Positions 34,382 to 43,117 of a DNA stretch of 49,019 nt are shown one piece after another (the first letter of the stretch is position 1; each line of letters opens with the position of its first letter). The stretch covers positions 1-49,019 of the forward strand of contig JAEZFL010000040.1 in NCBI GenBank assembly GCA_023417515.1, written 5' to 3'. Origin of the DNA: Pseudomonadota bacterium. Its GTDB lineage: Bacteria; Pseudomonadota; Alphaproteobacteria; Sphingomonadales; Sphingomonadaceae. Below the pieces are notes generated by a model. The model ran no database searches and was not told the DNA's origin. It saw nothing but the letters and a program-made list of their open reading frames with translations. Made by a program: the position numbers and the translations under genes.

Positions 34382-35310
34382 CAGGCTCTCCGCTCGGTCA
34401 CCAGGCTGACGAAGATCTCCTCGAGCGAGCTCTGGTGGGTGTTGAGGTCCTTGAACTGGATTCCGGCGTCCCGCATCGCGGTCAGGAGCGACGGAATGCC
34501 GGTCCGCTCGCCCTTCGGATCGAAGACATAATGAAGCTCGGTGCCGTCGCCGTTCAACGTCAGGTCCCATTCCTCGAGTTCCGCCGGCACCGCCGCGAGC
34601 GGCTCGGCGAGCTGCAACGTCAGTTCCTTCTTGCCGAGCTTGCGCATCAGCGCGTCCTTCTCGTCGACCAGGATCAGCTCGCCATGATTGATGACTCCGA
34701 CGCGGTCGGCCATCTCCTCGGCCTCCTCGATATAATGGGTGGTGAGGATGATGGTGACGCCGCTCTCCCGAAGCCGGCGGACCAGGTTCCACATGTCGCG
34801 GCGAAGCTCGACGTCGACGCCGGCGGTCGGCTCGTCGAGGAACAGGATCTCGGGCTCGTGGGCGAGCGCCTTCGCGATCATCACTCGGCGCTTCATGCCG
34901 CCCGACAGCTCCTTCATGATCGTCTTGCGCTTGTCCCACAGCGACAGGTCGCGGAGCACCTTCTCGACATGGGCATCGTCGCGCGGCCGCCCGAACAGGC
35001 CGCGGCTGAACGACACCGTCGACCAGACCGGCTCGAACGCGTCGGTGTGCAGCTCCTGCGGCACCAGGCCGATCTTGGTGCGCGCCGAGCGATAGTCGCG
35101 GACGATGTCGTGGCCGTCGATGGTGACAGTGCCGCCGGACGGGTTCACCAGGCCGCAGACGATGCTGATGAGGGTCGTCTTGCCGGCGCCGTTGGGGCCG
35201 AGCAGGGCGAATATCTCGCCGCGGCGGATATCGAGATCGACCGGCTTCAGGGCGGCCGTGCCCGACTTGTAGGTCTTGGTGAGGCCGCGGATGGAAAGGA
35301 CGTAGTCCAT
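34381..35310 (-). CDS. ABC transporter ATP-binding subunit
   Basis: About 309 residues with Walker A (GPNGAGKTT), Q-loop (VPQELHT), signature LSGGMKRR, Walker B (ILFLDEPTAG) and H-loop (TTHYIEE). The C-terminal 90 residues form the regulatory extension common to YadG/NodI-type ATPases. Start at ATG 35310; an ATG 15 bases upstream is in frame but lies just after the ispZ stop and has a poorer site. Powers the downstream membrane subunit; possibly part of the envelope-biogenesis run with ispZ. Confidence 0.9.
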   Translation of the reverse strand: MDYVLSIRGLTKTYKSGTAALKPVDLDIRRGEIFALLGPNGAGKTTLISIVCGLVNPSGGTVTIDGHDIVRDYRSARTKIGLVPQELHTDAFEPVWSTVSFSRGLFGRPRDDAHVEKVLRDLSLWDKRKTIMKELSGGMKRRVMIAKALAHEPEILFLDEPTAGVDVELRRDMWNLVRRLRESGVTIILTTHYIEEAEEMADRVGVINHGELILVDEKDALMRKLGKKELTLQLAEPLAAVPAELEEWDLTLNGDGTELHYVFDPKGERTGIPSLLTAMRDAGIQFKDLNTHQSSLEEIFVSLVTERRA

Positions 35311-35321
35311 GCCGGCCGGCC

Positions 35322-35954
35322 TCATTGGGTCGGCGGGACGGGCGGGTCTTCCTTGACCTCGCCGGCCTCGAGCCCGTGGCGCATCAGCATCGGCACGTTG
35401 GCGAGGGCGAAGATAAAGGTCGCTGGCAGGAAGAACCAGAGCTTGAAGCCAACCCAGAAGTCGGTGCTCTGGGTCCGCCACACCGCTTCGTTGACGACCG
35501 CCATGACCAGGAAATAGCCGACCCAGTTGCGAGTGAGCAGCTTCCAGCCGCGCTCGGACAGGCCCGGATAGACCGACTCCAGAACCAGCTTGAGCAGGTT
35601 TCGGCCGGTGACGAGTCCGAAGCCGAGCAGCCCGGCGACCAACAGATAATAGATGGTCGGCTTGATCTTGATGAAGGTCTCGTCGTGGAGCCAGATGGTG
35701 ATGCCGCCGAGAACGAGCACCATCGCTCCGGAGAAGAGCAGCAGCGGCGAGATGTGCTTGTAGCGGATCTGCGAGAAGATCATCGCGGCGAACATCGCCA
35801 CCATGAAGGCGCCGGTCGCGTAGAAGATCTTCAATTCCTTCGCCACCGGCGCGAAGCCGTTGGCGATGAAGAAGACCAGCAAAGGTCCGAGGTCGATGAG
35901 CAGCTTCGCGCCGGCGCTGGGGCCGGCGGGCTTGGTGGCGGTGGCGTCGGTCAA
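35322..35954 (-). CDS. ispZ: Septation protein IspZ/YciB (intracellular septation)
   Basis: 210 residues with five predicted membrane helices and the family's N-terminal 'LLIDLGPLLVFFIANG' and C-terminal 'DFWVGFKLWFFLPATFIFALANVP'. The family is needed for normal cell division and envelope integrity; its exact chemistry is unknown. The start is a TTG overlapping the ftsY stop (TTGA), with GAGGGA upstream. Fourth in the dapF-mtaB-ftsY-ispZ run. Confidence 0.9.
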   Translation of the reverse strand: MTDATATKPAGPSAGAKLLIDLGPLLVFFIANGFAPVAKELKIFYATGAFMVAMFAAMIFSQIRYKHISPLLLFSGAMVLVLGGITIWLHDETFIKIKPTIYYLLVAGLLGFGLVTGRNLLKLVLESVYPGLSERGWKLLTRNWVGYFLVMAVVNEAVWRTQSTDFWVGFKLWFFLPATFIFALANVPMLMRHGLEAGEVKEDPPVPPTQ

Positions 35955-36883
35955 GCTGGTCCCTCGATTCCTGCGATCGCGCCCGCGACCTCCTTGGGGT
36001 CGAACGGGCGCAGGTCGTTCATGCCCTCGCCGATCCCGATGGCGTGGATCGGCATTCCATATTTGTCCGCCGCGGCGACCATGACTCCGCCGCGGGCGGT
36101 CCCGTCCAGCTTGGTCATGACGAGCCCGGTCACGCCCGCCACTTCGCGGAACACGTCGATCTGCGCCAGCGCATTCTGGCCGGTGGTCGCGTCGAGCACG
36201 AGCACGACGTCGTGCGGCGCGGCGGGGTTGAGGCGCCCGAGCACCTTCCGGATCTTGGCGAGCTCGTCCATCAGGTGGCGCTTGTTCTGGAGACGTCCGG
36301 CGGTATCCACGATCAATACGTCGATGCCCTCTTCCGTGGCCTTCTTCACGCCGTCGAAGACGATCGCCGAGCTGTCGCCGCCCTCCGGTCCGGAGATGAT
36401 CGGAACGCCGATGCGGTCGGCCCAGATTTTCAACTGCTCGATCGCGGCCGCCCGGAACGTGTCGCCGGCGGCGAGCAGCACCGAATAATCCTGGTCGAGG
36501 AACTGGTTGGCGAGCTTGGCGATCGTCGTCGTCTTGCCCGAGCCGTTGACCCCGACGACGAGGATGACCTGCGGCCGCGGGAAGGCGTCGATCTCGAGCG
36601 GCTCGGCGACCGGCGCCAGGATCTTTTCCAGCTCCTGGGCGACGACCCGGCGGACCTCTGCCTCGGTGACCCCGCGTTCGAACCGCTCGGCGGCGAGGCG
36701 GTCGCGGATCTTGGCGGCGGTCGAGGGGCCGAGGTCGGAGGCGATCAGCGCCTCCTCGAGCTCGTCGAGCGACTGCTCGTCGAGCGCCGCCTTGTTGAAA
36801 AGGCCGGTGAGGTTGTCGCCGAACCGGTCCGACGTGCGCCGGAACCCTGCCCGCATCTTCTCCGCCCATGACGTGTCGGTCAT
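35951..36883 (-). CDS. ftsY: Signal recognition particle receptor FtsY
   Basis: 310 residues with the N-domain helices (1-85) and the SRP GTPase NG fold. Visible are GVNGSGKTTT (111-120), the DTFRAAAIEQL insertion-box region, DTAGRLQNK and the TKLDGTARGG G4 region. It docks SRP-ribosome complexes at the membrane, partnering Ffh encoded at 40.9-42.4 kb. It is shorter than E. coli FtsY because the acidic A-domain is lacking, usual in alphaproteobacteria. Overlaps mtaB by four bases. Confidence 0.97.
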   Translation of the reverse strand: MTDTSWAEKMRAGFRRTSDRFGDNLTGLFNKAALDEQSLDELEEALIASDLGPSTAAKIRDRLAAERFERGVTEAEVRRVVAQELEKILAPVAEPLEIDAFPRPQVILVVGVNGSGKTTTIAKLANQFLDQDYSVLLAAGDTFRAAAIEQLKIWADRIGVPIISGPEGGDSSAIVFDGVKKATEEGIDVLIVDTAGRLQNKRHLMDELAKIRKVLGRLNPAAPHDVVLVLDATTGQNALAQIDVFREVAGVTGLVMTKLDGTARGGVMVAAADKYGMPIHAIGIGEGMNDLRPFDPKEVAGAIAGIEGPA

Positions 36884-38232
36884 GCCGACACCCCGACGAG
36901 CGTTTCGCCTTCCACTGACTCGATCACGACCGTCACAATCTCCCCGTCATTCGAGCGAAAGCTGGAATCTCTCTTGTTCTCAGGAGCAGGGAGATCCCAG
37001 CTTTCGCTGGGATGACGCACGAGGGTTGGTGCGAAATTCTCGGCGTGGCCACGATTATCCTTCTCAACAAGCACGCGCTGCGTGCTCCCGACCAGGCCTC
37101 GCAGCCACCCCGCCTTGCGCCGCGTGCTTGCTTCACGCAATCGCCGCGCCCGCTCCTTGATCGCCGCCGCCGCGACCTGCGGCATGCGGGCCGCAGGCGT
37201 GCCGCGCTTGGGCGAATAGGGGAAGATGTGGCCCATGACGATGTCGCAATCGTCGACCAGCGCGAGGCTGTTGGCGGCCATCTCGTCACTCTCGGTCGGG
37301 AAGCCGGCGATGATGTCGGCGCCGATTGCGATCTCCGGGCGGTGGGCCTTCAGCCGCTCGACCAGGGCGACCGCCTCCGCTCGGCTGTGGCGGCGCTTCA
37401 TGCGCTTCAGGATCATGTCGTCGCCGGCCTGGAGCGACAGATGGAGGTGCGGCATCACGCGGGTCTCGCCGGTGACGAGGTCGAACAGGCGGTCGTCCAT
37501 CTCGATGCAGTCGAGCGAGGACAGGCGAAGCCGCTCGAGCGCGGGCACGCGGCGGAGGATGCGCTCGACGAGCAGGCCGAGGGACGGCGCTCCGGGCAGG
37601 TCCGGGCCGTAGCTGGTCACGTCGACTCCGGTCAGGACGATCTCGCGGAAGCCCTCGTCGACCAGCGCCTTGACCCGGTCGATGACCAGTCCGGCGGGCA
37701 CCGAGCGGCTGTTCCCGCGGCCGTAGGGGATGATGCAAAAGGTGCAGCGATGGTCGCAGCCATTCTGCACCTCGACGAAGGCGCGGGCGCGCTCGGCGAA
37801 GCCGGAGAGGAGGTGAGGGGCGGTCTCGGTGACGGCCATAATGTCGGAGACCTGGACGTCCGCCTGACCCGTCATCCCAGCGAAAGCTGGGATCTCGCTG
37901 CCTTCGGCGCCGGAAGAGAAGGGAGATTCCAGCTTTCGCTGGAATGACGCGGGATTGAACTTCTCCCTGTTCCCCAGCACCCGGCTCACCTCGGGCATTG
38001 CGGCGAAGGTTTCGGGCTCGATCTGCGCCGCGCAGCCGGTGACGATGACCCGGGCGTCCGGGTTGGCGCGCTTGGCCTTGCGGATGGCCTGGCGGGTCTG
38101 GCGCACCGCCTCGTTGGTGACGGCGCAGCTGTTGACGATGACGAGATCGTCCGCGTCCGCGGCGAGCGCGCGCATCGCCTCGCTCTCGGCGGCGTTGAGG
38201 CGGCAGCCGAGGGTGACGATCTCGACGCTCAC
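36880..38232 (-). CDS. mtaB: tRNA t6A37 methylthiotransferase MtaB, carrying two translated palindromic repeats
   Basis: 450 residues, radical-SAM methylthiotransferase. N-terminal cluster cysteines are C10 (TLGCRLN), C36 (NSCAVTN) and C67 (TGCAAQ); the radical-SAM cluster is CDHRCTFC. It converts t6A37 to ms2t6A in tRNAs. Two stretches do not belong to the family: residues about 94-121 (SFQRKLESPF... IPAFAGMTG) and about 409-432 (RHPSESWDLPAPENKRDSSF). Each is the translation of a GTCAT...ATGAC palindromic repeat. Both leave the frame open. Overlaps dapF and ftsY by four bases each. Confidence 0.9.
   Translation of the reverse strand: MSVEIVTLGCRLNAAESEAMRALAADADDLVIVNSCAVTNEAVRQTRQAIRKAKRANPDARVIVTGCAAQIEPETFAAMPEVSRVLGNREKFNPASFQRKLESPFSSGAEGSEIPAFAGMTGQADVQVSDIMAVTETAPHLLSGFAERARAFVEVQNGCDHRCTFCIIPYGRGNSRSVPAGLVIDRVKALVDEGFREIVLTGVDVTSYGPDLPGAPSLGLLVERILRRVPALERLRLSSLDCIEMDDRLFDLVTGETRVMPHLHLSLQAGDDMILKRMKRRHSRAEAVALVERLKAHRPEIAIGADIIAGFPTESDEMAANSLALVDDCDIVMGHIFPYSPKRGTPAARMPQVAAAAIKERARRLREASTRRKAGWLRGLVGSTQRVLVEKDNRGHAENFAPTLVRHPSESWDLPAPENKRDSSFRSNDGEIVTVVIESVEGETLVGVSA
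36946..37016. repeat. Palindromic repeat inside mtaB (C-terminal copy)
   Basis: Runs GTCAT...ATGAC, with arms AGCGAAAGCTGGAATC and GATCCCAGCTTTCGCT. It is 71 bases, read through in mtaB as a surplus 'RHPSESWDLP...' segment. Same family as the copies at 37871 and 48799. One arm carries a G in place of the usual C (TCGAGCG), so it is slightly decayed. Confidence 0.85.
37871..37948. repeat. Palindromic repeat inside mtaB (N-terminal copy)
   Basis: 78 bases (26 codons) with ends GTCATCCCAGCGAAAGCTGGG and the mirrored TTCCAGCTTTCGCTGGAATGAC. It is translated as a 26-residue insertion between the N-terminal cluster domain and the radical-SAM domain. The insertion keeps the frame exactly. Typical of repeats that colonise coding regions in sphingomonads and Rickettsia-type genomes. 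Confidence 0.88.
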
Positions 38233-39050
38233 AGGTCGATCTCGCCGGTGAAGACGTGGGCGGCAGGGCCGGTCATGCGGATGCTGTCGCCCTCAGCCCA
38301 CTCGATGACCAGCATTCCGCCGGGGAGCTGCACCCCGACAGGCGAGGTCATGTGGTCATATTTGATGGCGGCGACAGCGGTCGCGCAGGCGCCGGTGCCG
38401 CAGGCCTGGGTCAAACCGGCCCCGCGTTCCCAAACGCGAAGATCAAGGCCGCCACGGCGCACGCCTCCCACGTTCATCCCGCCGATGCGGGTCTGGGCGA
38501 CGTTGACGTTGACCCCTTCAGGAAACAGCGGGTCCTTCTCGATGAGTGGGCCGAGGCGCGCGAGGTCGATGCTTGAGGCGTCCTCCAGCAGGAAGACGAC
38601 ATGCGGATTGCCGACGTTGACGGCGATGGGGTCCTGCAGATCCTCCCAGCCGACCGGCATCGGCGCCGTGTCCATCGCGTAGGCGAGCGGGATTTCGTCC
38701 CAGCCGAACCGCGGCTTGCCCATGTCGACGGTGGCGCCGCCGCCGTTCGCCGACGCACGGATGATTCCGCCTTCCGTCTCGATCGTTACTGTGCCGCCTT
38801 CCAGCAGGGCGACGCAGCGCGACGCGTTGCCGCACGATTGGACCTCGCCGCCGTCGGCGTTGAAGATGCGCATGCGCAGGTCGGCGCTGTCGGAATGTTC
38901 GAGGACGATGAGCTGGTCGCAGCCGACACCGGTGCGGCGGTCGGCAATCGCCCGCACCCGGTCGGCATCGAGCGTGACCGGAGCCTCGCGCGCGTCGAAC
39001 ACGACGAAGTCGTTGCCGAGACCGTGCATCTTGTGAAAGCGGGTTGCCAT
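38229..39050 (-). CDS. dapF: Diaminopimelate epimerase
   Basis: 273 residues with both catalytic cysteines: Cys73 (EVQSCGNASRC) and the later ACGTGACAT. 'KMHGLGNDFVVFD' opens the fold. It interconverts LL- and meso-diaminopimelate for lysine and peptidoglycan. First gene of the dapF-mtaB-ftsY-ispZ-ABC run, each junction overlapping or very close. Confidence 0.97.
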   Translation of the reverse strand: MATRFHKMHGLGNDFVVFDAREAPVTLDADRVRAIADRRTGVGCDQLIVLEHSDSADLRMRIFNADGGEVQSCGNASRCVALLEGGTVTIETEGGIIRASANGGGATVDMGKPRFGWDEIPLAYAMDTAPMPVGWEDLQDPIAVNVGNPHVVFLLEDASSIDLARLGPLIEKDPLFPEGVNVNVAQTRIGGMNVGGVRRGGLDLRVWERGAGLTQACGTGACATAVAAIKYDHMTSPVGVQLPGGMLVIEWAEGDSIRMTGPAAHVFTGEIDL

Positions 39051-39097
39051 CGCTCGCGCGATCTAGGTGGCGGGTGGCTCCAAGTCCACTGGCGCGG

Positions 39098-40735
39098 TCA
39101 GTGGTTCTGCGTCGCGCGCCTCGCGGCGGAGGGCGGAGCCTCGTGAGGCCCGGCGGCGCCGGCGTGAACCAGCAGGCCACGGCTTTTGAGCAAAGTGCGC
39201 GCCTCGGCGGCGGGCATCGGCTTGCCGAACAGCCAGCCCTGGCCCTGGTAGCGGCCGATGCGCCGCAACCGCCCCTCGATCGCCTCGTCCTCGATGCCCT
39301 CCGCCGTCACCGCAAGCTTGAGGCTCTCGGCGAGGCGGGTGATGGCGGTGACGATGGCGACGCTGTCGGCATTGTCATTGATCGAGCAGATGAAGCTTCG
39401 GTCGATCTTGATCCGCTCGAACGGCAGGGCGCGAAGGTGCGCCAGCGACGAATAGCCGGTGCCGAAATCGTCGAGGGCGAGTCGGATGCCCTGGTTCTTG
39501 AGGCTGGAGACGATCGCCTGGGCGAGGCCGAGATTCTCGAACAGCGAGCTTTCGGTGATCTCGATTTCGAGCCGCTCCGGAGGGAATCCTGTCTCGACCA
39601 GAAGCTTGGTGATCTTCTGCGCGAGCCACGGATCCTTCAATTGCACCGGCGAGATGTTGACCGAGAGGCTGAGGCGCGGGTCCCATTCGCGCGCGTCGAT
39701 GAACGCCTGCTTCATCACCGCGAGCGAGAGGTCGCCGATCAGCCCGGCTTCCTCGGCGACGGAGATGAACTCGTCGGGGCTGACCAGGCCGCGCTCGGGA
39801 TGCTCCCAGCGCGCCAGCATCTCGAAGCCGTGGAGGCTCTGGGTCTGGAGGTCCACCTGCGGCTCGAAATAGGGGATGATCTCGCCCTTGGGGATGCCGG
39901 CGCGAAGCCCTTCCTCGGTGGCGTTGCGGGCTTCCAGCTCGCGCTCCATCGTCGCGTCGAACCAGACGAATCGGCTTCGGCCCAGTTTCTTGGCAGTGCT
40001 GAGCGCGATTCCGGCGCGGCGCAGGAGCGCCTCGACGCTGCGGCCGTCCGGCCCCGACTGGGCGACGCCGATGGAGGCGCTGACATGGGTGTGGACTCCG
40101 CCGAGATTGAATGGCGACCCGAGCCGCTCGACGATGCAGTCGGCGAGCCGGCCGACTTCCGCCGGGCCGTCCTCGCCGACCGGGAAGGCGGCGGCGAACT
40201 CGTCGGCGCCGAGCCGTGCGGTCAGGGTCGAGCGGGGCAGGGTGTGCTGGATGACCTCGGCGGCGCAACGCAGAAGGTTGTCGCCGGTGAGATGACCGTG
40301 AACTTCATTGACATGCTTGAAGCCGTCGAGGTCGACGATCAGCAAGGCGACGGTATCGCCCTTGCGCGACACCGCCGCGACCATCGCGGCGGCTGCCTGG
40401 ACGAAGCCGCGGCGGTCGAGGAAGCCGGTCAGGGGGTCGATGGCGCTCCCCGTCAGGCTTATCTGCTTGGTTCGGCTGTGCTCGAGCAGCTCGCGCGCAG
40501 CGTCGCGGTAGCGCCGCCAGCCGTAGAGGGTGAGGGCGATGTTGAGCAGGAGCAGGCCGACGACGATGCTGCTGTTGTCCGCGCCGATCCGCGCCAGCGT
40601 GTGGCCGATCGCTTCATGATTGCGGCTGAGGCTGAGATAGAGCGCGAGCAGTGAAAGCGCGAGAAGCAGGATGGCGAGGTCCCGCATCACCGACGGGCGG
40701 TGGCCGTTACCCTTGGCTGAACTTCCACGAGTCAT
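39098..40735 (-). CDS. GGDEF/EAL cyclic-di-GMP protein, degenerate GGDEF
   Basis: 545 residues: two membrane helices (about 18-36, 57-72), GGDEF domain (98-265) and EAL domain (275-520). The GGDEF signature reads GADEF (176-180), so cyclase activity may be weak or lost; the upstream DLDGFKHVNEVHGHLTGD is normal. The EAL signature reads EML (305-307), but DDFGTGYSSL, KIDRSFI and EGIED are intact, so c-di-GMP phosphodiesterase activity is likely. Divergent from ffh. Controls c-di-GMP in response to an unknown signal. Confidence 0.88.
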   Translation of the reverse strand: MTRGSSAKGNGHRPSVMRDLAILLLALSLLALYLSLSRNHEAIGHTLARIGADNSSIVVGLLLLNIALTLYGWRRYRDAARELLEHSRTKQISLTGSAIDPLTGFLDRRGFVQAAAAMVAAVSRKGDTVALLIVDLDGFKHVNEVHGHLTGDNLLRCAAEVIQHTLPRSTLTARLGADEFAAAFPVGEDGPAEVGRLADCIVERLGSPFNLGGVHTHVSASIGVAQSGPDGRSVEALLRRAGIALSTAKKLGRSRFVWFDATMERELEARNATEEGLRAGIPKGEIIPYFEPQVDLQTQSLHGFEMLARWEHPERGLVSPDEFISVAEEAGLIGDLSLAVMKQAFIDAREWDPRLSLSVNISPVQLKDPWLAQKITKLLVETGFPPERLEIEITESSLFENLGLAQAIVSSLKNQGIRLALDDFGTGYSSLAHLRALPFERIKIDRSFICSINDNADSVAIVTAITRLAESLKLAVTAEGIEDEAIEGRLRRIGRYQGQGWLFGKPMPAAEARTLLKSRGLLVHAGAAGPHEAPPSAARRATQNH

Positions 40736-40897
40736 CTACTCGTTGCCTGCTTCAGTTGACCACAAGCACTAGGCAGAACGAGGTGAACAAGGCGTAAAGG
40801 CGCCGCTTCGCTTGACGCTGGTGGGGCCGATACGATATGCGCCCGGCCACATTCTCTTGTTGGGGATGGAAATGCGCCCTCCGGGGGGTGCGCGCTG

Positions 40898-40927
40898 GCC
40901 GGCGAGTTTTCGCCCGCCGGCGTTTTT
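40898..40927 (+). terminator. Hairpin with T-run upstream of ffh
   Basis: GCCGGCG (40898-904) pairs with CGCCGGC (40915-21), loop AGTTTTCGCC, then G and five Ts. It sits about 20 bases before the ffh start, in the leader, so it could act as an attenuator or end a short upstream transcript from the divergent region. Confidence 0.55.
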
Positions 40928-40946
40928 CGTTTGGAGTTTGCGACTC

Positions 40947-42416
40947 ATGTTCGAGAGCCTGAGCGACCGTCTGAGCGGCGTGTTCGACCGTCTCCGCGGC
41001 CGCGGCGCGCTGACCGAGGCCGACGTGCGCGCGGCGATGCGCGAGGTCCGCATCGCCCTGCTCGAGGCGGACGTGGCGCTTCCGGTGGTTCGCGAGTTCG
41101 TCGACAAGGCGACCGAGCAGGCGGTCGGCCAGCAGGTGCTGCGCTCGGTCACCCCGGGCCAGCAGGTCGTCAAGATCGTCAACGACGCGCTCGTCGAGAT
41201 GCTCGGCGCCGAGGAAGCCGGGCTCGACCTCGCCGTCGCGCCGCCCGCCGTCGTGATGATGGTCGGTCTCCAGGGCTCGGGCAAGACGACCAGCACCGCC
41301 AAGCTTGCCAAGCGGCTGACCGAGAAGGACCGCAAGAAGGTCCTGATGGCATCGCTCGACGTCCAGCGTCCGGCCGCTCAGGAGCAGCTCGCCGTGCTCG
41401 GCCGCCAGACGGACGTCGCGACCCTGCCGATCGTGCCCGGCCAGCAGCCGGTCGAGATCGCCCGCCGGGCGCTCCAGGCCGCCAAGCTCCAGGGCTATGA
41501 CGTCCTCATGCTCGACACCGCCGGCCGGCTCGCGGTCGACCAGGCGCTGATGGACGAGATGAAGGCGGTCGCGGCGGCTGCCAGCCCGACCGAGATCCTC
41601 CTCGTCGCCGACTCGATGACCGGCCAGGACGCGGTCAACACGGCGAAGATCTTCTCCGAGGAAGTGGCGCTGACCGGCGTCGTCCTGACCCGGATGGACG
41701 GCGACGCCCGCGGGGGCGCCGCACTGTCGATGCGGGCGGTCACCGGCCGGCCGATCAAGTTCGCCGGCGTCGGGGAGGGCATGGACGCGCTGGAGGTGTT
41801 CAGCCCCGGCCGCGTCGCCGGCCGGATCCTCGGCATGGGCGACATCGTCAGTCTGGTCGAGAAGGCTCAGGAGACGATCCAGGCCGACGAGGCCGACGCG
41901 CTCGCCAAGAAGATGGCCAAGGGCCAGTTCGACTTGAACGATCTCAGGATGCAGCTCCAGCAGATGCAACGGATGGGCGGCCTCGGGGCGCTCGCCGGGA
42001 TGATGCCGGGCATGGGCAAATTGAAGGGCCAGGTCGATGCGATCGACGGCCAGGGCAAGATGCTGTCCCGGCTCGACGCGATCGTCGGCTCGATGACCCC
42101 GAAGGAGCGCGCCAAGCCCGAGCTGTTGAACGCCAAGCGCAAGATCCGCGTGGCGAAGGGCTCCGGCACCACGGTCCAGGACGTCAACCGTCTCCTCAAG
42201 ATGCATCAGGAGATGGCCAACGCGATGAAGAAGATTCGCAAGATGGGGGGCTTAGGCAAGCTCGCCGCGATGTTCGGCGGCGGCGGGCTCGGAGGCCTTG
42301 GCGGGGCAGGCGGCCTAGGCGGCCCCGGCGGCCCCGGCGCCGCGCTTCCGCCCGGCGGTCTTCCCGGATTGGGAGGAGGCGGTGCTCCGTTCAACCTCCC
42401 CAAGAGGTTCAAGTGA
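40947..42416 (+). CDS. ffh: Signal recognition particle protein Ffh
   Basis: 489 residues: N domain, GTPase G domain (GLQGSGKTTSTAKL near 107, DVQRPAAQEQL, DTAGR near 190, TRMDGDARGG near 248) and methionine-rich M domain (QLQQMQRMGGLGALAGMMPGMGK). The C-terminus is a Gly-rich GGLGGAGG/GGPGGPG tail. Binds signal sequences and 4.5S RNA, partners FtsY. Start ATG chosen over an upstream in-frame extension because the family begins MFESLSDRL. Confidence 0.97.
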   Translation: MFESLSDRLSGVFDRLRGRGALTEADVRAAMREVRIALLEADVALPVVREFVDKATEQAVGQQVLRSVTPGQQVVKIVNDALVEMLGAEEAGLDLAVAPPAVVMMVGLQGSGKTTSTAKLAKRLTEKDRKKVLMASLDVQRPAAQEQLAVLGRQTDVATLPIVPGQQPVEIARRALQAAKLQGYDVLMLDTAGRLAVDQALMDEMKAVAAAASPTEILLVADSMTGQDAVNTAKIFSEEVALTGVVLTRMDGDARGGAALSMRAVTGRPIKFAGVGEGMDALEVFSPGRVAGRILGMGDIVSLVEKAQETIQADEADALAKKMAKGQFDLNDLRMQLQQMQRMGGLGALAGMMPGMGKLKGQVDAIDGQGKMLSRLDAIVGSMTPKERAKPELLNAKRKIRVAKGSGTTVQDVNRLLKMHQEMANAMKKIRKMGGLGKLAAMFGGGGLGGLGGAGGLGGPGGPGAALPPGGLPGLGGGGAPFNLPKRFK

Positions 42417-42445
42417 TCAGAGTTGAAGTTAGAAAGGACATCTAA

Positions 42446-43081
42446 ATGGCTGTTGCAATTCGTCTTTCTCGGGGCGGCGCGAAGAAGCGCCCTTATTACA
42501 AGATCGTCGTGGCGGACTCCCGCACCGCCCGTGACGGCAAGTTCATCGAACGCATCGGCAGCTACAATCCGATGCTTCCGAAGGATTCGCCGGAGCGCGT
42601 GAAGCTCGACGCCGACCGCGCCCGCCACTGGCTGAGCGTTGGTGCCCAGCCCAGCGACCGCGTCGCCCGCTTCCTCGACGCCGCCGGAGTCCGCGAGCGC
42701 GCTGCCCGCAGCAACCTCAAGAAGGGCGAGCCGGGCGAGAAGGCCAAGGAGCGCGCCGAGGAGCGCGCCACCCGCGAGGCCGACGCCGCTGAGGCCGCCG
42801 CCGCGGCTGCCGCCGCCCCGGCCGAAGAGGCAGAGATCGAGACCCCCGCTGCCGACGCCGAGGCTCCTGTCGCTGAGGCCGCTCCCGAGGCTGCCGAGGC
42901 TGAGGCGCCGGCCGCCGAGGCCGCTCCCGAGGCCGCCGAAGCCGAAGCCCCTGCCGCTGAGGCCGAAGCTCCTGCCGCCGACGCTCAGGAAGACGCCACC
43001 AACGAGGGCGAGTCCACGTCCGAGCCGGCCGAGGGTGCCGACGAGAATATCCCCGAGGAAGGCGCCGAAAAGGCGGAGTAA
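42446..43081 (+). CDS. rpsP: 30S ribosomal protein S16 with long acidic tail
   Basis: 211 residues, against about 80-165 for most bacteria. Residues 1-85 are the ordinary S16 fold (MAVAIRLSRGGAKKRPYYKI). About 86-211 are Ala/Glu/Pro-rich with an internal repeat of EAAPEAAEAEAPAA (144-157 and 158-171). The tail is low-complexity and probably disordered. The extension is a real continuous frame with no stop. Between ffh and rimM, as usual. Confidence 0.95.
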   Translation: MAVAIRLSRGGAKKRPYYKIVVADSRTARDGKFIERIGSYNPMLPKDSPERVKLDADRARHWLSVGAQPSDRVARFLDAAGVRERAARSNLKKGEPGEKAKERAEERATREADAAEAAAAAAAAPAEEAEIETPAADAEAPVAEAAPEAAEAEAPAAEAAPEAAEAEAPAAEAEAPAADAQEDATNEGESTSEPAEGADENIPEEGAEKAE

Positions 43082-43117
43082 AGCGGAATTGTCGCCGCTT
43101 CTCCCTGTGGCGCGTTC

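Noticed and set aside
36880..38232. mtaB as a pseudogene because of the odd inserts
   Set aside because: The frame is open throughout and all six cluster cysteines are kept.
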